Shown: one piece after another, positions 52,208-61,855 of the stretch
Position numbering within the stretch: position 1 is the first letter of the stretch
How the letters are laid out: each line of letters begins with the position of its first letter
Assembly (NCBI GenBank): GCA_019634595.1
Contig: JAHCBC010000001.1
Location: 372,001 to 436,000 of the forward strand
Source: Akkermansiaceae bacterium
GTDB taxonomy: Bacteria > Verrucomicrobiota > Verrucomicrobiia > Verrucomicrobiales > Akkermansiaceae
DNA: 64,000 bases
Reading direction: 5' to 3'
Position numbers and translations under genes: made by a program
The notes under the pieces: generated by a model
Told to the model about the DNA's origin: nothing
The model's database searches: none
Seen by the model: only the letters and a program-made list of their open reading frames with translations

Positions 52208-55195
52208 ATGCGACCTACCACGTCCCTGTTCCTGCGGCCTGCCTTGGCCGCCGTTTTTCTATCCGCCCTCCCGCTCCACGCCCAGGAGAAGACTCCTGCC
52301 TGGATCTGGGACAAAAAAGGAGGCTCTGACGGGCAGGAACTCCACATCCGCAAGGTGATTTCCTTGCAGGGAGGGGAGAAAGTGCGCCTCTCCGCCACCT
52401 GTGACAATGAGATGGCTGTCTTCGTGAACGGCAAGAAAATGGCCGGGAGCAAGGAGTGGGAAAACCCCGCCAGCGTGGACATCACCCCGGCCCTGGTGAA
52501 GGGTGACAACCTCATCGCCGTGAAGGCGGTCAACCGTGGCAATGGAGCCGCGGGATTCATCGCAAAGCTGCTCATCGAAAAGGACGGGAAGAAAGAGGAG
52601 ATTGTCACCGACACCTCTTGGAAAGTTTCCGCGAAGGGTGTGAAGAACTGGAACACCTCCGCATCCCTGGATGAAAGTGGCTGGGCACCCGCCGTGGCCG
52701 TCGGCCTGGCCGGCGAGGGACCATGGGCCGGACAGATCAAGGCGAAGACCCTCGACAACGTGGCGGACGTGAAGGAACCGGAGGCCACCCCGGTGAGCGC
52801 CATCAAGGTGAAGGAAGGTTTCAAGGTGGAACTGCTGCATACCGTCAAGATGGCCACGGAAGGCTCATGGGTGGTGTCCTGCTTCGATGACAAGGGACGC
52901 TTGATCGTTTCCGATCAATACGGTGGCCTGTTCCGCGTCACGGTCCCTGCCATTGGCGGCAAGCCGGAGGACACCAAGATCGAGCCGATCCCCGTCCAGC
53001 TCGGCGAGGCGCAGGGCCTCTGCTGGGCGTTCGATTCGCTCTATGTGGTCACCAACTCCGGCAAATACCCGCGCGGACTCTACCGCGTGACGGACACCAA
53101 CAAGGATGACGTCCTTGATAAGGTGGAGCAGCTCCGGCAGTTCGCCCCCTCCGGTGGTGAGCACGGCCCGCATGCCGTCCTGCCGGGACCGGATGGAAAG
53201 TCACTCTACGTCGTGGTCGGCAACCAGACCCCCATCACGGAGATGAACAAGAGCCGCGTGCCGAAGAACTGGGCGGAGGACAACCTGCTGGACCCGCCGC
53301 TCATCGGCCGTGGTTTCATGCGCGAGGTGATGGCCCCCGGTGGCTGGGTGGCGAAGACCGACAAGGACGGCAAGGAGTGGGAACTGGTCACCACCGGCTT
53401 CCGCAACCAGTATGACGCCGCCTTCGACAAACATGGCTCGCTCTTCACCTTTGATGCGGACATGGAGTGGGACTTCAGCGTGCCGTGGTACCGCCCCACC
53501 CGCGTGTGCGAGGTGATCAGCGGTGGCGAATACGGCTGGCGCTCCCTTTCCAAGAAATGGCCCGTGCGCTGGGAGGATGGCCTGCCCCCCGTGACCGACA
53601 TCGGTCCGGGATCCCCTACAGGCGTCACCTTCGGCTACGGCACGAAGTTCCCGGCGAAATACCAGAACGCCTTCTACATCGCGGATTGGAGCTACGGGAA
53701 GCTCTATGCCGTGCACCTGAAGCCGGACGGAGCGGGCTACAAGGCGGACTTCGAGGAGTTCATCACCGCGAACCCGCTGCCCCTCACCGACATGTCCGTG
53801 AACCCGAAGGACGGGGCGATGTATTTCCTCATCGGCGGACGCCGCGTGCAGAGCGGCCTCTACCGTGTGACGGCGGTTTCTCCCGCAGCGGAGGCACCCA
53901 CCCCGGCGGCACCGCCATTGCTGGGTCTCCGCCGCCAGTTGGAGGCTTTCCATGGCAAGCAGGACGCGAAAGCCGTGGACTTCGCATGGAAATATCTCGG
54001 CCATGAGGACCGCCTGATCCGCTTCGCTGCCCGCATCGCCGTCGAGCACCAGCCGGTTTCGCAGTGGAAGGACAGGGCGCTGGCGGAGAAAGATCCGCGT
54101 GCCTCGCTGACCGCACTCATGGCGCTGTGCCGTGCCGGGGAAGGGGACAAGGCCCTGCTGGGGCCGGTGCTGGACGCCCTGGACCGCATCGACTTCACCA
54201 AGCTCAAAGGCCTGGACCGCGAGACCTACGTGCGTGACTACCAGCTCGCGTTCGCCCGCTTTGGTGAGCCGGAGGAAGCCGTGCGCGCGAAGGTGGCGAA
54301 GAAGCTGAGCTCGCTGTTCCCGACCAAGGAACCATGGCTGGATGTCGATCTGGCGGAAGTGCTGGTCTATCTGAAGGACGCGGATTTCCTGCCGAAGGCG
54401 GTGGCCATCCTCGAAACCGCTCCCACGCAGGAGGAACAGATCTCCCATGCGAAGAACCTGCGGCTGGCCAAGGCCGGATGGACGCCGGAACTGCGCGAGC
54501 GCTTCTTCAAGTGGGTCTGCCTGCGCGCCCCGCTGCTCAAGGGCGGTGCCAGCTTCCCGATGTTCATGGCGGACATCAAGAAAGACGCCATCGCCGGACT
54601 GACGGAGGAGGAGAAGGTGAAGCTCCAGCCGCTCATCGACGCCAAGCCGGAGGTGAAGGGACCGGAGTTCGACTATGCGGGCAGGAACTTCGTCAAGGAG
54701 TGGACCGTGAAGGACATCGACCCGGTGCTGGCGGTGGGGCTGGAAGGCGGGCGGAACTATGAGAACGGCCGTAATCTTTTCGGCGCCACCGCTTGCTTCG
54801 TCTGCCACCGCTTCGGCAGTGAGGGCGGCGCAATCGGTCCGGACCTGACCAGCGTGGCGGGGAAATACAGCCCGCGCGACCTGCTGGTCCACATCATCGA
54901 GCCGAACAAGGAGATCAGCGACCAATACGGCCAGCTCGAGATCATCCTCAACGACGACTCGAAGGTCTATGGCCGCATCATGAACCTGAACGGCGACAGG
55001 CTTTCGATCAACACGGACATGATGAACCCGGATGCGATTGCCTCCGTGGATCGCAAGCGGATCAAGTCCATGGAGCAGAGCAAGACCAGCATGATGCCTC
55101 CGGGGCTGCTCAACACCTGCAAGGACACGGACATCCTGGACCTGTTGGCCTACCTCCTCAGCAAGGGCAACAAGGAAGACCCGCTGTTCAAGTAA
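52208..55195 (+). CDS. Secreted PVC-type dehydrogenase fused to cytochrome c domain
   Basis: 995 residues. A signal peptide (LRPALAAVFLSALPLHAQ) precedes a galactose-binding-like or PA14-like domain (about 30-165). A beta-propeller of the membrane-bound dehydrogenase type follows (200-560; KVELLHTVKMATEGSWVVSCFDDKGRLIVSDQYGGLFRV, GGEYGWRSLS, GFRNQYDAAFDKHG), then a helical HEAT-like region (590-830). The C-terminal cytochrome domain has haem motif C-F-V-C-H and IGPDLTSVAGKYSPRDLLVHIIEPNKEI, the Pirellula/Verrucomicrobium subtype. Probably oxidises a sugar in the periplasm and passes electrons to the haem. The single best marker that the genome belongs to the PVC group. Confidence 0.92.
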   Translation: MRPTTSLFLRPALAAVFLSALPLHAQEKTPAWIWDKKGGSDGQELHIRKVISLQGGEKVRLSATCDNEMAVFVNGKKMAGSKEWENPASVDITPALVKGDNLIAVKAVNRGNGAAGFIAKLLIEKDGKKEEIVTDTSWKVSAKGVKNWNTSASLDESGWAPAVAVGLAGEGPWAGQIKAKTLDNVADVKEPEATPVSAIKVKEGFKVELLHTVKMATEGSWVVSCFDDKGRLIVSDQYGGLFRVTVPAIGGKPEDTKIEPIPVQLGEAQGLCWAFDSLYVVTNSGKYPRGLYRVTDTNKDDVLDKVEQLRQFAPSGGEHGPHAVLPGPDGKSLYVVVGNQTPITEMNKSRVPKNWAEDNLLDPPLIGRGFMREVMAPGGWVAKTDKDGKEWELVTTGFRNQYDAAFDKHGSLFTFDADMEWDFSVPWYRPTRVCEVISGGEYGWRSLSKKWPVRWEDGLPPVTDIGPGSPTGVTFGYGTKFPAKYQNAFYIADWSYGKLYAVHLKPDGAGYKADFEEFITANPLPLTDMSVNPKDGAMYFLIGGRRVQSGLYRVTAVSPAAEAPTPAAPPLLGLRRQLEAFHGKQDAKAVDFAWKYLGHEDRLIRFAARIAVEHQPVSQWKDRALAEKDPRASLTALMALCRAGEGDKALLGPVLDALDRIDFTKLKGLDRETYVRDYQLAFARFGEPEEAVRAKVAKKLSSLFPTKEPWLDVDLAEVLVYLKDADFLPKAVAILETAPTQEEQISHAKNLRLAKAGWTPELRERFFKWVCLRAPLLKGGASFPMFMADIKKDAIAGLTEEEKVKLQPLIDAKPEVKGPEFDYAGRNFVKEWTVKDIDPVLAVGLEGGRNYENGRNLFGATACFVCHRFGSEGGAIGPDLTSVAGKYSPRDLLVHIIEPNKEISDQYGQLEIILNDDSKVYGRIMNLNGDRLSINTDMMNPDAIASVDRKRIKSMEQSKTSMMPPGLLNTCKDTDILDLLAYLLSKGNKEDPLFK

Positions 55196-55210
55196 GGCCT
55201 GTCAGGGAAA

Positions 55211-55235
55211 CCCTCCGCCGGCATGTGGCGGAGGG
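55211..55235. terminator. Hairpin between the dehydrogenase gene and ribE
   Basis: CCCTCCGCC (55211-55219) and GGCGGAGGG (55227-55235) form a perfect 9-bp GC stem with a 7-nt loop, 16 nt after the dehydrogenase stop and 7 nt before the convergent ribE stop. No T-run, so intrinsic termination is plausible but not certain. Confidence 0.6.
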
Positions 55236-55241
55236 GACGGC

Positions 55242-55832
55242 TCAGGCGCGTGCCGCCAGCAGCTTGTCCACGTGCTTCGCCAGCAGGTCGGCCTCCAGGT
55301 TCACCGGCTGGCCTTCCGCCGCCGCCCTGAGGTGCGTGTGCTCCCAGGTGTGCGGGGTGATCCAGAACACGGCGCTGTTTTCCCGCAGTTCCGCGATGGT
55401 CAGGGAGATGCCGTCGATGGCCAGCGATCCCTTGTCGATGCAGAGGCGGTGGATCTCCCGTGGCAGGGAGATCTCCAGCATGTGGTCCTGCCCGTGCGGG
55501 CTGATCCCGATGATGCCGCCGGTGGCGTCCACATGGCCCTGCACGAAGTGTCCGCCCAGCCGGTCCCCGACGCGCAGCGCGCGTTCCAGATTGACGGTGG
55601 AACCTTCCTCCAGATGGCCCAGTGAAGTGACCTTCAGCGTCTGGCTGAGGATGTCGAAGGTCACGCCGCCCGGCTCGAAGGAAGCCACGGTGAGGCAGCA
55701 GCCGTTGACCGCCACGGAATCACCAAGGGCAAGCTCCCCGGCAAAGGGGATGTCGAGCAGCAGCTTCGCCTGCTCTCCCAGCGAGGTCAGCGAAACAACG
55801 GTGCCGGTGGCTTCAACAAGTCCAGTAAACAT
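55242..55832 (-). CDS. ribE: Riboflavin synthase, alpha chain
   Basis: 196 residues. Dismutates two 6,7-dimethyl-8-ribityllumazine to riboflavin. Two lumazine-binding repeats: MFTGLVEATGTVVSL...GDSVAVNGCCLTVAS...FDILSQTLKVTSLG, and GHFVQGHVDATG...IDKGSLAIDGISLTIAEL...WITPHTWEHTHL. The start at 55832 gives the invariant MFTGLVE. It follows the 55880-56587 lipoprotein gene by 47 nt on the same strand. ribBA is 31 kb away. Confidence 0.97.
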   Translation of the reverse strand: MFTGLVEATGTVVSLTSLGEQAKLLLDIPFAGELALGDSVAVNGCCLTVASFEPGGVTFDILSQTLKVTSLGHLEEGSTVNLERALRVGDRLGGHFVQGHVDATGGIIGISPHGQDHMLEISLPREIHRLCIDKGSLAIDGISLTIAELRENSAVFWITPHTWEHTHLRAAAEGQPVNLEADLLAKHVDKLLAARA

Positions 55833-55879
55833 GCCGGGAGGATGCAACGGCTCCCGCCAATGGCAAGTAAGGACCCTCC

Positions 55880-56587
55880 TTACCCCCGCCTCCGCATTTT
55901 CCTCACCACCACGAACACCCCTCCGGCCATCACCGACACCAACCCCGCTCCCGCCGCGATGATCCATCCGGGAACGGGAATCTTCGCCTTGAAGTGGATC
56001 ACCACCGGCCTGCGGATCGCTGCGGACAGCGGTTGGTCCCAGATCTGGGTCAGCCCTCCGTTCTCCGTGCGGGTGGCCGTGGATTCCTGCGGCACCACCG
56101 GCAGATGGAGGATGTAGGTCAGCCTGCGGTCGCGGAACTCCGATGCCGGGATGAATGCGGTGGGGAGTGCCTTGCCGGGTGACACCGTCCGGGTGAAGTC
56201 CACCGCCAGGCCCTCTCGCTTCACATCGAAGATGCCGGCAAGATGTTCCATCGATCCGGGAACCCGCCGGCCCTCCAGGGAGGACGTCATTTCTGAAATC
56301 TCATCCACCGATTTGAACGCCAGCTTCACCTCCACCTTCAGCCGGTCCCCGTCTACCACCACCTCCCGCGTGGAGCCGGGAAAGTCCGCCAGCAGGGAGT
56401 CCAGCAGCTCCTCCACGCCTTTCATCCCTCCCTGGAATTTCGCCGCCGTTGCCGGGATGTCGTAGCGGAAATGCGCCCGCCCGCTGCCGTCGGCCGCCAG
56501 CCACACCTCCTCACGCCCGTCGATGCAGGAGGTGAGGAGGAATGCGGCAAGGGAGAGAAAGCTAAAGATGACGCGGGAGAATGTCAT
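55880..56587 (-). CDS. Lipoprotein with C-terminal membrane anchor, unknown function
   Basis: 235 residues from the ATG at 56587. Lipobox LLTSC after a hydrophobic segment (VIFSFLSLAAFLLTSC), so lipid-anchored in the periplasm. A body of about 170 residues follows (EEVWLAADGSGRAHFRYDIPATAAKFQGG, DRRLTYILHLPVVPQES). The C-terminal helix (GWIIAAGAGLVSVMAGGVFVVV) ends in a basic KMRRRG. Lipid at one end and a helix at the other is unusual. I do not recognise the family. The upstream open frame to 56635 runs into the 21-bp repeat. Confidence 0.72.
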   Translation of the reverse strand: MTFSRVIFSFLSLAAFLLTSCIDGREEVWLAADGSGRAHFRYDIPATAAKFQGGMKGVEELLDSLLADFPGSTREVVVDGDRLKVEVKLAFKSVDEISEMTSSLEGRRVPGSMEHLAGIFDVKREGLAVDFTRTVSPGKALPTAFIPASEFRDRRLTYILHLPVVPQESTATRTENGGLTQIWDQPLSAAIRRPVVIHFKAKIPVPGWIIAAGAGLVSVMAGGVFVVVRKMRRRG

Positions 56588-56625
56588 GGGGTTCCGCCGC
56601 GATTGAATCACAAGTGTCCGGTGGT

Positions 56626-56646
56626 TGCCACGCACGAGAATGTCAC
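56626..56646. repeat. 21-bp direct repeat, left copy (possible attachment site)
   Basis: TGCCACGCACGAGAATGTCA plus C, identical to 61873-61893. Read on the minus strand it codes for DILVRG, the same residues that end the SDR gene, but here it is outside any gene. It lies 38 nt upstream of the lipoprotein start and about 100 nt before the mosaic gene. Confidence 0.75.
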
Positions 56647-56747
56647 GGGGCGGATCGTTGCAGGAGATTCCGACCGGAGGCTGCCTGATTCACCTGAAAT
56701 GCGGTTGATTTCAGATGGAATGGTGGGTCATGATCTTTGGCGGACTT

Positions 56748-59700
56748 ATGAGATTCCCCCTGCTTTCCGTCTGTGTGGCAATGGTTTTGGCGATAGGATG
56801 TTCCTATGCTCAGACCGTGGGGAATGTCCGTGCGGCGCAGCGCGCGGGAACCAAGCTGGTGGACGTGTATTATGATCTTGGAGGTGACGACGGCCCGTAT
56901 CGGGTGGCTTTTGAAGGCTCGGCAGACGGTGGGGCGACGTGGACGCTGCCGTTGGCGACCGTGATCGGTGCGATGGGATCAGAGGTGGCGGCGGGAGCGA
57001 ACCGCCGAGCGGTGTGGGATGCGGGGGCGGATTGGAACGGGAACGTTTCGGAAGCAGTGAGGTTCCGGGTGAGAGCCACGAAAGATGCCCCGGTGACGGG
57101 AGAGTTCTCTCTGATACCAGCGGGGAACTTCCAGATGGGGGATTCGGTCGAAGAAACAGGCGGGGAGCTTCCCGTTCACACTGTGTATGTGAGTGCGTTT
57201 TACATGGGGAGGTATGAAGTGACGAAGTCCTTGTGGGACGAGGTGAGAGCTTGGGGGCTGAATAACGGCTACACGGATCTGGGGATCGGGTCTCACTATG
57301 GCGATACGAATTACAGCAAAGGGTCTCATCACCCGGTGCATGTGATCACTTGGTATGATGTCGTGAAATGGTGCAACGCCCGGAGCGAGAAAGCCGGTTT
57401 GGCACCTTGTTACAGGGTAGGTGGGGAGGTGTATAGGACTGGGAACAATACCCCCGATTGCAGTTGGTATGCCAGTGGGTATCGTCTGCCGACGGAGGCG
57501 GAGTGGGAGAAGTCGGCGCGGGGAGGTCTGAATGGAGCTCGTTATCCGTGGGGGAATACGATTAGCCATGCTCTTGCCAACTACTGGGCTGATTTCGGTC
57601 AATTGGGCGATCAGAGTAACGGGGGGGCTCATCCTGCATACAGCACGAACGGAGAGCCTTATACGTCGCCTGTTGGAAGTCTTGCGTCCAATGGGTATGG
57701 TTTGTATGACATGGCGGGTAATGTGGCGGAATGGTGCTGGGATTGGTGGGAACCTTATGAGGCGTCTCCCCGAAGTGATCCGCGTAGTTCTGCTTTGAGT
57801 GATTTTACAGGTTTCCGGGTGATTCGTGGCGGTGCCTGGGACAGGTCCTCGGAATTATGCAGAGTCTCTAGCCGCAACTACTTCGATTCTCCAGACGGCT
57901 TCAACGCTAGCCTGGGGTTCCGGTTGGCCCGTGGCGCGGGTGTATTAGGTAACATCACGACAGTTGACACCCGGAGGAGCTTCACCATCACGGGAAGAAT
58001 ATTGGATGGTAACTGGCCGTATCCCCCTCCTCCTTTGGAAGGAGTCACGGTGAGCGTCGGATCCGTTGGTGTTGTGACTGGTGCGGATGGCATGTTCGAG
58101 TTGAAGGTCGATCCCCTTGCGGGAGGAGTTTTCAAGGCGGCGAAAGAGGGATTCATGGATTATCTTGACCCTCTGCATGTCGAAGTCAGGGAAAACACCA
58201 AGGTGGATCTGGGGCTGATCGAACTCAAACCGGAGACTGACGCACCTTACGTGGAGTGGCTGCAACCGGATCCCGACGGTTTTCTTCTCTGGAAATGCGG
58301 TCTTCGATGCACCGCGAAAGCCAAGGTGAATTGGAACGGCCACCGGCCTGAATCGGTTCAATTTTTTGCCAACGGGGTTCTGGTTGAAACGCTTGATGGT
58401 TCCGGCCCGGAATATGAAGCCACCATTTCCGTGGACGAACATTTTACTCCGAGTATTCAGTTCGACGCAAATTCGATTTCAGTGGTGGCGACGGGAATCC
58501 CGGAAGAAGGGGGTATGGAACCGGTGGCGTCGGAGGAAGAGGTGAGGAACGTATACGTGTTTTTGTCGCCGAAAGCGTTGGAATCATTCCTGTCACCGGA
58601 AAACATCAGTACGGAATTGCACACCGTGAAGATCAAGGTGAAGTTTCCAGCTCCAGCGATTGGCGATTCGGTGACTTTGCCGGTGATCGGCACTCTCGGA
58701 GGCAAAGTGCAGTCGGAAGGGGAGCTGAGCTATCATATTCCCAGTGGACAATGGGTGTTGTCTTTCGGAAAAGATGTTGAAAATCCGCTGGCAACCTTGA
58801 ATGTAGGCAAGGTGTCAGCCAGTACGGGATTCCATTTCAGTGGCACGGGCACCGCCAGTCCGACGAAGGGATTCACTCTGGATGGGGTGACTATGGAGCC
58901 GAGATTCAACATCTCAGGACAGTTCCGGCTCGGAACTTTCGGGCCTCTGGATCTGTTGGCGCCCGGTATCTCGAATGTGCTTGGCCGGATTCCGCGGCTC
59001 CGTGAGAGCTTGGACAACGTGGTGATCGTGGTGATGCTGAAGCCTAATGTCGAAGGGAGGCTTGCCATGGGCTTGTGGCCGGAATTCAAATTGAAATCGG
59101 GGGAGTTGACCGGCAGATTACCGTTGGAAGCTTTCTACGAGCCGAAGGTTTTCAATGTCAAAGCCCGGTTCTATGTCGGGGGAGAGCCGCGGATCACCTT
59201 TAAAATACCCGGTGACTTTTTGAAGGAAGTGGGGGTTCGCGCGTATGCAGGACTTTACGTGTCGAAGTGGGGGATGCAGGTCGTCGATCTGCAATACGTT
59301 TTTGTCGATTATCCCAGCTCCGGAGCAAGAGGGAGTTCGGTCCGGCATGCAAGATCCCCGGCCAATGTTCTGGAAGCGGCGGGGAATGCAATGAGGGATG
59401 TTCGGCCGATGGAACGTCAGTGGAGGGCAAAGGGAGCGGAAAAATTCGTGGCAGGAGGTGCGGGGGAGCTTGGTTCATTCAACCGGATGGGAAGGTCCGG
59501 AGCAGGGGTAAACCCCGGAGGCAGGATTCCGAGAATGATCGTGAACGATCCGGATATGCCTGTCGGAGCGGAGTTGCCCTTGTTGGAGAATGTCTTTCCC
59601 GAAGCGGAGCCTGCGCTGGCAGGGCGGGATCATTCATCAATGCTGCTCTATGTCCGCGATACAGGAGAGGATCATCCCTTGCAGTTCACGGAGATCGCCT

Positions 59701-61850
59701 GGACCCGTTATGATGGTACAAGCTGGAGCGTTCCGGAGGCGGTGGCCCCGGCTCCAAACGGGCAGTTTTCTCCGCAGGTGGTTTTCGATGGCAATGGCGA
59801 TGCCATTGCGGTCTGGGAACAGTTCAAAGATCCCGCTTTCAGCGAAGGGGATCTGGAGGAGACGGCTTCGCAGATCGAGATCATGTGGTCGCGCTGGAGC
59901 TCCGCCACCGGAACCTGGACCGTGCCGGTAGCCATGACCTCCAATGCGGTAGTCGATCACCAGCCCCGGCTCTCCGGCCCGCTGGCGGATGGCGGTGCTG
60001 TTTTGACCTGGATCCGCAATCAGGGCAACAAGCTGGCAGGTGAAGGTGCGGAGGGGGCCGTGACCAACAACGAAGTCCAGGTCACGCGTTGGGATGCGGC
60101 CACAAAAACGTGGCAAACGCCGCAGACACTTGCGGCGAATCTGACGGGAGACACTTCCCATTCCCTGGCGGCAGGCGGCGACAAGGCGGTTTTTGTATGG
60201 GGACGCGATATGGATGGAGACACCGCCGAATCGGCGGACTCGGAACTTTTCGCCCGCGTGATGGATGCGGACGGAAATTGGGCCGCGCCCATCCGTCTCA
60301 CCCATGATGCGTTTTCTGATCTGAATGCCCGGGTGGCGGTGGACACGGCGGGAGAGATCCACATGGTCTGGAATCGCAATGGAGATTTGGTTGCGCAGCG
60401 GAATCTGGAGGGCGCGATTACGGTGGTGCGTGAAGAGACTGACAGTATGGGTGCGGCGGATTTTTCCCTCGCCATCGGCCCCAGTGGGAATCTGCTGGTG
60501 ATCTGGCAGGATATGACGGAAACGGGCTCGGATGTTCACTGCCGCGTCTTTGACCCGGTCTCGGACACATGGGGACTGGATACCCGGCTTTCCGATGATC
60601 GCGATCTGGAGACCTCTTTTGCCCCCGTATGGGATGCAGCGGGGAATCTGACGATGGCCTACCTGAATGTGGCCATCACCGATGAAACCAAAGCCGTAAC
60701 AATGGAAGGCGGTGAGGTCGTCGAGGTGGAGGGCGTGCCGCAGCCGGGTAGGGTGGACCTGTTGGTGGCGAAGCGCGCGCTTGTGAAGGATCTGGCCGTT
60801 GCTCCAGATGGCCTTTCCGCGGAAGGCGGAGATTTCCTGCCGGGTGATGCGGTCACGCTCAAGGCCAAGATCAGGAACACCGGCAACGTGGCGGTGGAGG
60901 ATGCGGTGGTGGCCTTTTATGATGGGAATCCGGAGGAAGGTGGCACATTGATCGGAACCGCGACCGTACCCGGCTGGTTGAAGGCCTCGGATGATGCGGA
61001 GGTAACGGTGGGCTGGATGATCCCGGAGCCGGCGGTGGCGAGGATGGTGTTCGCGGTGGTAGACCCGGACGGAGTGGTTGCGGAATCGGATGAAGAAAAC
61101 AACATGCTTTCGCTACCCCTCAACGGGGTGAATCTCCAGGTGGAATATCAGTCCGGGAGGGTGCTGCGCGATGGTTCGGCGCGGGTGCTGGTGAAAGTCA
61201 GGAATCTTTCCGCTCCCGAGTCTCCGGTATCGACTCTCCAGCTCAAGGAGCGGGAGAGCGGAGTGGTGCTCGTGGAGAAAGTGGTGAGCCAAGTGGCTCC
61301 GGGAGAGGTGTTGGAGTTTCCGCTGGATCTCCCTGCCGGCAGTCATCCGGAAGGGGCAAAATCTTATGTTGTCACGGTGGATGGAGAGAGCCTGTCGGGC
61401 GATGTGGACACCGGGAACAATGAGATTCAATTCAGTCTTTTGCTCTGGATCGATGATGACCGGGATGGTCTGCCAAGGTGGTGGGAAGAGGCCAACGGAT
61501 TGAGCGACAGCGATCCGGCGGACAGCAACCTCGATTCCGATGGGGATGGATTTTCCAACCGGCATGAGTATCTGGCTGGAACGGATCCTAGGAACTCTTC
61601 ATCGATGTTGCGTGTCGGGGAGATCGCGCAGCGCCCGATTGAGAATGGTGGTGGTGTGTCCGTGTCGTGGGTGCCGACGCCCGGGCGCAGGTACAAACTT
61701 GAAAGATCCTATGATCTCCGGAACTGGACGATGATCGTGGAGGATGTAGAAGCGTCACCGCCTCTCAACACCGTGGTTGATGGCGATGTTCCTCCTGACG
61801 GAAAGGCATTCTACAGACTGACGGTTCTGGAGACATCGGCCATCGAGTGA
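56748..61850 (+). CDS. Giant secreted mosaic protein with SUMF1-like, CARDB and TSP3-like domains
   Basis: 1,700 residues. A signal peptide (FPLLSVCVAMVLAIGCSYAQ) precedes a beta domain (about 20-110). A formylglycine-generating-enzyme-like (SUMF1) domain follows at about 115-400: IPAGNFQMGDSVEETGG, RLPTEAEWEKSARGG, DMAGNVAEWCWDWW, FRVIRGGAW and GFRLARG. It lacks the paired catalytic cysteines of true FGE. Next come a carboxypeptidase-regulatory-like domain (FTITGRILDGNWPYPPPPLEGV), long beta regions, propeller-like repeats (VVFDGNGDAIAVWEQF, LAIGPSGNLLVIWQDM), CARDB domains (KIRNTGNVAVEDAVVAFYDG), a TSP3-like calcium segment (DSNLDSDGDGFSNRHEYLAGTDP) and a C-terminal beta domain. GC is visibly lower than the neighbours'. 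ATGs at 56715 and 56730 are alternatives. Confidence 0.85.
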   Translation: MRFPLLSVCVAMVLAIGCSYAQTVGNVRAAQRAGTKLVDVYYDLGGDDGPYRVAFEGSADGGATWTLPLATVIGAMGSEVAAGANRRAVWDAGADWNGNVSEAVRFRVRATKDAPVTGEFSLIPAGNFQMGDSVEETGGELPVHTVYVSAFYMGRYEVTKSLWDEVRAWGLNNGYTDLGIGSHYGDTNYSKGSHHPVHVITWYDVVKWCNARSEKAGLAPCYRVGGEVYRTGNNTPDCSWYASGYRLPTEAEWEKSARGGLNGARYPWGNTISHALANYWADFGQLGDQSNGGAHPAYSTNGEPYTSPVGSLASNGYGLYDMAGNVAEWCWDWWEPYEASPRSDPRSSALSDFTGFRVIRGGAWDRSSELCRVSSRNYFDSPDGFNASLGFRLARGAGVLGNITTVDTRRSFTITGRILDGNWPYPPPPLEGVTVSVGSVGVVTGADGMFELKVDPLAGGVFKAAKEGFMDYLDPLHVEVRENTKVDLGLIELKPETDAPYVEWLQPDPDGFLLWKCGLRCTAKAKVNWNGHRPESVQFFANGVLVETLDGSGPEYEATISVDEHFTPSIQFDANSISVVATGIPEEGGMEPVASEEEVRNVYVFLSPKALESFLSPENISTELHTVKIKVKFPAPAIGDSVTLPVIGTLGGKVQSEGELSYHIPSGQWVLSFGKDVENPLATLNVGKVSASTGFHFSGTGTASPTKGFTLDGVTMEPRFNISGQFRLGTFGPLDLLAPGISNVLGRIPRLRESLDNVVIVVMLKPNVEGRLAMGLWPEFKLKSGELTGRLPLEAFYEPKVFNVKARFYVGGEPRITFKIPGDFLKEVGVRAYAGLYVSKWGMQVVDLQYVFVDYPSSGARGSSVRHARSPANVLEAAGNAMRDVRPMERQWRAKGAEKFVAGGAGELGSFNRMGRSGAGVNPGGRIPRMIVNDPDMPVGAELPLLENVFPEAEPALAGRDHSSMLLYVRDTGEDHPLQFTEIAWTRYDGTSWSVPEAVAPAPNGQFSPQVVFDGNGDAIAVWEQFKDPAFSEGDLEETASQIEIMWSRWSSATGTWTVPVAMTSNAVVDHQPRLSGPLADGGAVLTWIRNQGNKLAGEGAEGAVTNNEVQVTRWDAATKTWQTPQTLAANLTGDTSHSLAAGGDKAVFVWGRDMDGDTAESADSELFARVMDADGNWAAPIRLTHDAFSDLNARVAVDTAGEIHMVWNRNGDLVAQRNLEGAITVVREETDSMGAADFSLAIGPSGNLLVIWQDMTETGSDVHCRVFDPVSDTWGLDTRLSDDRDLETSFAPVWDAAGNLTMAYLNVAITDETKAVTMEGGEVVEVEGVPQPGRVDLLVAKRALVKDLAVAPDGLSAEGGDFLPGDAVTLKAKIRNTGNVAVEDAVVAFYDGNPEEGGTLIGTATVPGWLKASDDAEVTVGWMIPEPAVARMVFAVVDPDGVVAESDEENNMLSLPLNGVNLQVEYQSGRVLRDGSARVLVKVRNLSAPESPVSTLQLKERESGVVLVEKVVSQVAPGEVLEFPLDLPAGSHPEGAKSYVVTVDGESLSGDVDTGNNEIQFSLLLWIDDDRDGLPRWWEEANGLSDSDPADSNLDSDGDGFSNRHEYLAGTDPRNSSSMLRVGEIAQRPIENGGGVSVSWVPTPGRRYKLERSYDLRNWTMIVEDVEASPPLNTVVDGDVPPDGKAFYRLTVLETSAIE

Positions 61851-61855
61851 GCGCA

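Noticed and set aside
53201..54925. 574-codon minus-strand frame across the PVC dehydrogenase
   Set aside because: Antisense to a gene with a signal peptide, propeller and haem motif; no independent support.
56598..56635. N-terminal extension of the lipoprotein gene (MRGNHRTLVIQSRR)
   Set aside because: It overlaps the 21-bp direct repeat and would put charged residues before the signal peptide; the ATG at 56587 gives a normal lipoprotein signal.
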